Made by a program: the position numbers and the translations under genes. This document shows positions 38,629 to 41,957 of a DNA stretch of 41,957 bases, piece after piece. Positions within the stretch are counted from its first letter, which is position 1; each line of letters begins with the position of its first letter. Location of the stretch: the NCBI GenBank assembly GCA_016290835.1, contig JAEEVG010000017.1, positions 1 through 41,957 of the forward strand, read 5' to 3'. The notes below the pieces were generated by a model. It did no database searches and was not told where the DNA came from. It saw only the letters and a program-made list of their open reading frames with translations. The DNA comes from Bacteroidales bacterium. Its GTDB lineage: Bacteria; Bacteroidota; Bacteroidia; Bacteroidales; UBA932.

Positions 38629-39655
38629 ATCGGTCGAGAGATTGGAGGAGTCTGTCGTTCTCGGACGGAAGTCCGATGGTGATGCGCAGGCAGCCCGCGC
38701 ACAGCGGCACGCGGGAGCGGTTGCGCACGATGATGCCGTCGGCGAGCAAGTGCGCATAGAGCGCATCCGCATCGTCCACCTGCACCAGCAGGAAATTCGC
38801 ATCGCTCGGATGCACCCGGCGCACAAAGCCCCAGGCCGGCAGGGCAGCGGCCACCCGGGCCCGCTCGGAGACGATCTCCGAGACGTAGCCGTCCACCGGG
38901 CTTGCGAGCGCCCGGGAAACCTGATCCAGGGCCGCCTGGTTGATGTTGTAGGGGTATTTCACCCGGGACATCAGTGAGATGATGCGCGCGGAGGCAAAGG
39001 CCATTCCGAGCCGCAGCGCCGCGAGCCCATAGGCCTTGGAAAGGGTCTGGAGCACAATCAGGTTGGGCAGTTCAAGCACCTTCTGCCGCAGACTGCCCTT
39101 CGCGCTGAAGTCGGCATAGGCCTCGTCCAGTACCACGATCCCGGGGAACGCGCGCACGAGCGCCTCCAGTTCCGCGGGATCGAAGGCATTGCCCGTGGGG
39201 TTGTTGGGACTGCAGAGGAAGAGCAGTTTGCTGTGGGCGTCGGCGGCGTCCAGCAGGGCCCGGGCGGGCAGGCTGAAGCCCGGCCCGAGCGGCACGCTGC
39301 GCACCGCGACATCGTTGATCCCGGCGGCCACGGTGTACATCCCGTAACTGGGGGAGATGGCCACGGCGTTGTCCACCCCCGGAGTGCAGAACACCCGGAA
39401 GCAGAGGTCGATGGCCTCATCGCTGCCGTTGCCCAGGAAAATGTTCTCCGCCGGGAGGCCCTTCAGCGCGGAAATCTGCGCTTTGAGGGCCTTCTGATGC
39501 GGGTCGGGGTAGCGGTTCCAGCCCGTGGGGTAGGGGCTCTCGTTGGCATCCAGGAAGATGCCGAGAGATCCGGTGTACTCATCGCGCGCCGTACTGTAGG
39601 GGCAGAGCGTGCGGATATTGGGGCGCACCAGCGCTTCGATGTTATTTCCCTTCAT
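38603..39655 (-). CDS. hisC: histidinol-phosphate aminotransferase
   Basis: This fold-type I PLP enzyme of 350 residues catalyses step 7. Key blocks are NESPYPTGWNRYPDPHQ, LGNGSDEAIDLCFRVF, CSPNNPTGNAF, VVLDEAYADF and the PLP lysine in LQTLSKAYGLAALRLG. The ATG is 14 bp inside hisD. No anomalies are seen. Confidence 0.95.
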   Translation of the reverse strand: MKGNNIEALVRPNIRTLCPYSTARDEYTGSLGIFLDANESPYPTGWNRYPDPHQKALKAQISALKGLPAENIFLGNGSDEAIDLCFRVFCTPGVDNAVAISPSYGMYTVAAGINDVAVRSVPLGPGFSLPARALLDAADAHSKLLFLCSPNNPTGNAFDPAELEALVRAFPGIVVLDEAYADFSAKGSLRQKVLELPNLIVLQTLSKAYGLAALRLGMAFASARIISLMSRVKYPYNINQAALDQVSRALASPVDGYVSEIVSERARVAAALPAWGFVRRVHPSDANFLLVQVDDADALYAHLLADGIIVRNRSRVPLCAGCLRITIGLPSENDRLLQSLDRYEKGDIHR

Positions 39656-40928
39656 AGGCGGTACGGATGAGGACGGCTTCGGCGTGGGCTTGCAGGCCCT
39701 CCGCGCGGGCCATCGTGACGATGGTCCCCGCGAGGCCCCGCAAACCCTCGGGGCTGATCTCCTGCAGGGTCATCCGGCGGAAGAAACTCTCCAGGTTGAC
39801 CCCGCTGAAGGAGCGGGCCCAGCCGCAGGTGGGCAGGGTGTGGTTGGTGCCGGAGGCGTAGTCGCCCGCGCTCTCCGGGGTCCAGGCGCCCACGAACACA
39901 CTGCCCGCCGCGGTGACCCGGTCGGCGATGCGCCACGGTTCGCGGGTGGCGATAATTAGGTGTTCGGGCGCATACGCGTCCGCGAAAGCGATAATGTCTT
40001 CCTCGTTGGAGAAGACGACGCAGCGGCTCCGGGCGAGTGCTTTCAGCGCGAAGTCCGCGCGGGGCAGAGCGGCCGTCCGGCGCACGACTTCCGCGCCCAC
40101 GGCATCGGCCACGGCCTCGCTGTCGCAGACCAGCATCACCTGGCTGTCCGGGCCGTGCTCGGCCTGCGAAAGCAGGTCGGCCGCGGCGAAGGCGGGCGGG
40201 GTGCTGCCGTCCGCCACGACCATCACCTCGGACGGTCCGGCGGGCATATCGATGGCCACCGTCCCGGCGGACAGCAGCTGTTTGGCGGTGGTGACATACT
40301 GGTTGCCGGGCCCGAAGATCTTGTCTACCTTCGGGACGCTCTGCGTGCCGTAGGCCATCGCCGCGACGGCCTGGGCGCCGCCCAGCTTGAAAATGCGCCG
40401 CACCCCGCAATAAGAGGCGGTGTAGAGCACTTCGGCATTGACCCGGCCGTCCGGTCCGGCGGGGGTGCAGAGCACTACCTCGGGGCAACCGGCGATGTTC
40501 GCCGGGACGGCGAGCATCAGCACGGTGGAGAAGAGGGGAGCGGTCCCCCCGGGGATATAAAGGCCTACCCGGCCGATGGGCACGGGCCGCTGGATGCAGC
40601 GCACCCCGGGGGCCGTCTCCACGCTGACCTCGCGCGGCATCTGGGCCTCGTGGAAGGCGCGGATGTTGCGCTCCGCCGCAGCGACGGCCGCCTTCACCTC
40701 CCCGCTGACGGCCGCACAGGCCGCCTCCACCTCCGACGGGCTGACTTCGAACGCCTCAAGCACGCGGCCCTCGATCTCGAGCGATAGCGCGCGCAGGGCC
40801 TCGTCGCCCTGCTCGCGGACGCGCTGCAGGATCTTCTCCACGCGCTCCCGGACCAGGGGATTCTCGCTCGCGGGGCGCCGGCAGAGGGCGTCCCACTGCG
40901 CACGGGCGGGATTCAGAAAGGTCTCCAT
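39642..40928 (-). CDS. hisD: histidinol dehydrogenase
   Basis: This NAD- and zinc-dependent enzyme of 428 residues catalyses the last two oxidations to histidine. GRVGLYIPGGTAPLFSTVLM, KIFGPGNQYVTTAKQ, DMPAGPSEVMVVAD and DLLSQAEHGPDSQ (zinc and catalytic His/Glu) are intact, and SAGDYASGTNHTLPT contains the later active-site His. It begins 3 bp after the hisG stop. Confidence 0.96.
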   Translation of the reverse strand: METFLNPARAQWDALCRRPASENPLVRERVEKILQRVREQGDEALRALSLEIEGRVLEAFEVSPSEVEAACAAVSGEVKAAVAAAERNIRAFHEAQMPREVSVETAPGVRCIQRPVPIGRVGLYIPGGTAPLFSTVLMLAVPANIAGCPEVVLCTPAGPDGRVNAEVLYTASYCGVRRIFKLGGAQAVAAMAYGTQSVPKVDKIFGPGNQYVTTAKQLLSAGTVAIDMPAGPSEVMVVADGSTPPAFAAADLLSQAEHGPDSQVMLVCDSEAVADAVGAEVVRRTAALPRADFALKALARSRCVVFSNEEDIIAFADAYAPEHLIIATREPWRIADRVTAAGSVFVGAWTPESAGDYASGTNHTLPTCGWARSFSGVNLESFFRRMTLQEISPEGLRGLAGTIVTMARAEGLQAHAEAVLIRTAYEGK

Positions 40929-40931
40929 AGA

Positions 40932-41783
40932 CTATAGAATGATTTTATCAATATTCAGCACCAGGATGCCCTCGGCGCCGATGGCCTTGAGCTGGCGGAT
41001 CTTGTCCCAGAGCTCGGCCTCTTCCACCACGGAGTGCATTGAGCACCAGCCCTCGGCGGCGAGCGGCATCACGGTGGGGCTGCGCATCGCGGGCAGGATG
41101 CGCGTGGCCTCCTCCACTGCGCTCTGCGGCAGGTTCATCAGGATGTATTTCTTGCGGCGGCTGATCTGGGCGGAGCTGATGCGGAAGAGCAGTTCGTCCA
41201 GCAGACCCTGCTGCTCGGCGTCCAGGCGGCCGCTGGAAATCAGTACGGCCTCGGACCAGAACACCTGCTCGACCTCGCGCAGCCCGTTGGACACCAGCGT
41301 GCCCCCAGAGGAGACGATGTCGAAAATGGCGTCGGCGATGTCGGCCGCCGGGGCGATCTCCACGGATCCCTTGATCACTTCGATCCGGGCCTGGACCCCC
41401 TTTTCATCGAGCCAGGCGCGCAGGATCCTGGGGTAGGAGGTGGCGATGCGCTTGCCCGCGAACCACTGCGGTCCGTCGTAGTCCGCGCTGCGCGGAACGG
41501 CCAGCGAGAGGCGGCAGGCGCCGAACCCGAGCTTGCTGACCACCTGCACGTCGAGTCCCTGCTCTTCGACCTCGTTAAGTCCCACGATGCCGAGACCGGC
41601 TGTGCCGGCCGCGACGACCTGCGGGATATCGTCGTCCCGCAGGTAAAGGACTTCCAGCGGGAAATTGGGGGCCTGGGAGAGGAATTTGCGGCGGTTGTCG
41701 TCGATATCGATCCCGATCTCGCGCAACAAAGCGGTGCTCTCTTCGTTGAGGCGGCCCTTGGATTGGATGGCTAATCTTAACAT
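40932..41783 (-). CDS. hisG: ATP phosphoribosyltransferase
   Basis: This long-form HisG of 283 residues catalyses the first step of histidine synthesis. MLRLAIQSKGRL is the start, and RLSLAVP, GVQARIEVIKGSVEIAPAADIADAIFDIVSSGGTLVSNGL hold the PRPP site. The C-terminal ACT-like regulatory domain (KYILMNLPQSAVEEATRILPAM to VVEEAELWDKIRQLKAIGAEGILVLNIDKI) should mediate feedback inhibition by histidine. The ATG at 41783 follows the attenuator by about 50 bp. In-frame codons upstream lie inside the leader structures and are not used. Confidence 0.95.
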   Translation of the reverse strand: MLRLAIQSKGRLNEESTALLREIGIDIDDNRRKFLSQAPNFPLEVLYLRDDDIPQVVAAGTAGLGIVGLNEVEEQGLDVQVVSKLGFGACRLSLAVPRSADYDGPQWFAGKRIATSYPRILRAWLDEKGVQARIEVIKGSVEIAPAADIADAIFDIVSSGGTLVSNGLREVEQVFWSEAVLISSGRLDAEQQGLLDELLFRISSAQISRRKKYILMNLPQSAVEEATRILPAMRSPTVMPLAAEGWCSMHSVVEEAELWDKIRQLKAIGAEGILVLNIDKIIL

Positions 41784-41810
41784 ATTAATTACTACTAACT
41801 TTTGTCCTCG

Positions 41811-41829
41811 TTCCGGGCTTGCCCCGGAA
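41811..41829 (-). other. post-terminator hairpin ahead of hisG
   Basis: The stem TTCCGGG/CCCGGAA with loop GCAAG lies between the attenuator U-tract and the hisG start. No U-tract follows. It may protect the read-through mRNA or influence hisG translation. Confidence 0.65.
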
Positions 41830-41831
41830 TC

Positions 41832-41862
41832 AAAAAAAACTTGCCGGATACACACCGGCAAG
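41832..41862 (-). terminator. his attenuator terminator
   Basis: On the minus strand an 8-bp perfect stem CTTGCCGG / CCGGCAAG with loop TGTGTAT is followed by eight T. It lies between the His-rich leader ORF and hisG. The 5' arm can instead pair with 41894-41903 (see the leader entry). Confidence 0.93.
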
Positions 41863-41903
41863 CCTCACTATCGCGTCGCGTCACACACGCACCGACCTAC
41901 CGG
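41855..41903 (-). promoter_or_regulatory. his antiterminator pairing
   Basis: The RNA CCGGUAGGUC (41903 to 41894) can form ten consecutive pairs, three of them G-U, with GGCUUGCCGG (41864 to 41855), the 5' arm of the terminator. A competing stem CACCGA/UCGGUG joins the last His-Arg codons of the leader to the edge of the same region. This gives the 1:2, 2:3 and 3:4 scheme of classical attenuation. Confidence 0.8.
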
Positions 41904-41908
41904 ATCTG

Positions 41909-41950
41909 TCAGACTCGGTGGTGATGGTGGTATGCGCGGATCGTCGTCAT
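41909..41950 (-). CDS. hisL: histidine operon leader peptide
   Basis: The 14-codon frame ATG to TGA encodes MTTIRAYHHHHRV, with four consecutive His codons (CAC CAT CAC CAC). Its stop lies 6 bp before the antiterminator segment. Ribosome stalling at the His codons when charged tRNA-His is scarce would free the antiterminator. It is too short for ordinary gene calling. The promoter lies beyond the window edge at 41957. Confidence 0.92.
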   Translation of the reverse strand: MTTIRAYHHHHRV

Positions 41951-41957
41951 TCTTCGC

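Noticed and set aside
41750-41861. Upstream extension of hisG to 309 residues
   Set aside because: The extra residues are encoded by the attenuator and the post-terminator hairpin. MLRLAIQSKGRL at 41783 is the conserved HisG start.

Overview
The window is a stretch of chromosome from a GC-rich member of the Bacteroidales (Bacteroidota). The evidence is the gene families (DUF4249 and DUF5686 beside a TonB-dependent receptor, DUF3667, GSCFA, DUF4301, head-GIN lipoprotein, PnuT-type thiamine uptake) and the promoters. At least sixteen sites match the Bacteroidota -7 element TAnnTTTG(C), and Shine-Dalgarno sequences are nearly absent. The genus cannot be fixed from the sequence alone.

Layout. 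1-2225: cydAB (cydA cut by the window edge), cytochrome bd oxidase. 2238-4449: a Nudix/winged-helix regulator co-transcribed with a DUF3667 membrane protein, divergent from a GNAT acetyltransferase. 4494-4566: a tRNA-Pro gene with the rare anticodon AGG. 4648-8624: recF-dciA-pdxB-DUF4301, divergent from a TPR protein and yebC (8695-10128). 10242-13880: a secreted DUF4412-like protein, then a cluster of a stand-alone RsbW-like HATPase, a lipoprotein-anchored substrate-binding/permease fusion, and an amino-acid-type ABC ATPase carrying an extra C-terminal domain. 13881-16621: ABC ATPase, membrane protein, YtrA-type GntR regulator and head-GIN lipoprotein. 16732-21098: GSCFA protein, 5'-nucleotidase-like lipoprotein, ffh and a small AraC-type protein. 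21104-26915: TonB receptor, DUF4249 and DUF5686. 27071-29031: EamA exporter and a family 3 glycosidase.

29211-30751 is a segment bounded by 34-bp inverted repeats. It holds a RAYT-like Y1 transposase and a small HExxH membrane protein, and its right repeat supplies the stop codon of pnuT. 30737-33893 is a thiamine uptake operon under a TPP riboswitch (TonB receptor plus PnuT). 33935-34786 is a TerB/DnaJ protein. 34862-41957 is a complete histidine operon in the order hisG-D-C-B-H-A-F-IE. It is preceded by a textbook leader-peptide attenuator (MTTIRAYHHHHRV, an antiterminator pairing and an intrinsic terminator).

The strongest points for follow-up are the his attenuator, the RAYT/inverted-repeat element, the ABC transporter with permuted binding lobes and HATPase-like modules, the A34 tRNA-Pro, and the many promoters placed so close to start codons that the mRNAs should be leaderless.
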